A stretch of DNA of 5,318 bases from JAHECQ01 sp047638695 (lineage in GTDB: Bacteria; Actinomycetota; Acidimicrobiia; Acidimicrobiales; SZUA-35), in contig JBLINY010000210.1 in NCBI GenBank assembly GCA_047638695.1, positions 1 through 5,318 of the forward strand. The letters are read 5' to 3'. The notes beneath the pieces are model-generated. The model searched no databases, had not been told where the DNA came from, and worked only from the letters and a program-made list of their open reading frames with translations. The position numbers and the translations under genes are program-made. This document shows, piece by piece, positions 4,984-5,318 of the stretch (the first letter of the stretch is position 1; each line of letters begins with the position of its first letter).

Positions 4984-5318
4984 ATGGCTACCTTTGAAGA
5001 CGTCAAACGACTTGCCGGCACCGAGCAGGGACTATGTGTTGCCGCCGTCACCCGATCCGATGGCTCGGTCCATGCCTCGGTCGTCAACGCAGGCCCCATG
5101 GCCCACCCGGTGGGTGGTCACAATGTTGTTGCCCTCGTCGTACGAGCCGATGCCATCAAACTGGGCCGATTCGTTTCGGTCGGGCGAGCCTCGCTGACCT
5201 TCCGGCGAGGTTGGCGCTGGGTCGGAGTCGAAGGTCAGGCCGACATCATCGGCCCCGATGCTCCAGCGGACGGCGTCGATCTGCCCGAGCTCATCCGCGA
5301 GGTATTCAAAGCGGCGGG
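4984..5318 (+). CDS. PPOX-class (pyridoxamine-5'-phosphate oxidase-like) F420/flavin-dependent protein, N-terminal part
   Basis: The first 111 codons are present; the gene is cut by the right edge. The translation starts MATFEDVKRLAGTEQGLCVA and shows the split beta-barrel pattern of the actinobacterial PPOX-class F420-dependent group. Visible elements are a first strand pair LCVAAVTRSDGSVHASVVNAG (17-37), an HPVGGHNVVALVV strand (41-53), and the cofactor-lining ASLTFRRGWRWVGVEG segment (69-84). The acidic DLPELIREVFKAAG helix (99 onward) in relatives precedes a 'HDDWDEY' region, which would lie just outside. Relatives bind F420 or FMN and reduce or oxidise small molecules in the cytoplasm, often with unknown natural substrates. 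FMN rather than F420 cannot be excluded from this part. The gene is 2 bases downstream of the SDR stop with a GGAGG site, so the two are very likely co-transcribed and may act on the same pathway. Confidence 0.85.
   Translation, partial: MATFEDVKRLAGTEQGLCVAAVTRSDGSVHASVVNAGPMAHPVGGHNVVALVVRADAIKLGRFVSVGRASLTFRRGWRWVGVEGQADIIGPDAPADGVDLPELIREVFKAA

Overview
This is a high-GC bacterial window, most likely from an actinobacterium. The evidence is a PPOX-class oxidase of the F420-binding type, GTG and probable TTG starts, a leaderless-looking promoter, and the family III CoA-transferase, SDR and HSL-esterase repertoire typical of that phylum. The proteins have the flavour of uncultured environmental lineages such as Acidimicrobiia, but that is an inference from style and not a database result.

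Left part (1-2146, reverse strand). In the order of reading on the minus strand this region holds a degraded NAD-dependent epimerase/dehydratase (three reading frames, interior missing), an intact family III CoA-transferase starting 9 bases after the remnant's stop, a remnant of a YkuD-type L,D-transpeptidase (no start, interior missing, conserved Arg lost), and the first 45 codons of a probable HSL-type alpha/beta-hydrolase. A 15-bp perfect dyad lies upstream of the hydrolase. The CoA-transferase therefore sits between two decayed genes.

Middle (2132-2977, forward strand). A possible 55-codon ORF ends with an ATGA overlap on a lipoprotein gene. The lipoprotein has a clear lipobox, an acidic linker built from a 45-bp tandem repeat, and a small C-terminal domain that looks NTF2-like. 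A hairpin at 2950-2969 separates it from the convergent MFS gene.

Right part (2978-5318). An MFS transporter (reverse) diverges from an SDR oxidoreductase (forward) across a very short intergenic region. The SDR is followed 2 bases later by the start of a PPOX-family flavin/F420 protein, cut by the window end. The SDR and PPOX genes look like one transcription unit of redox enzymes. The divergent MFS pump could share control with them, but no substrate can be read from the sequence.

No CRISPR array, tRNA, rRNA or transposase was recognised. No new multi-gene defence or biosynthetic system is evident. The unusual content is gene decay, the lipoprotein repeat and several small regulatory-looking sites.
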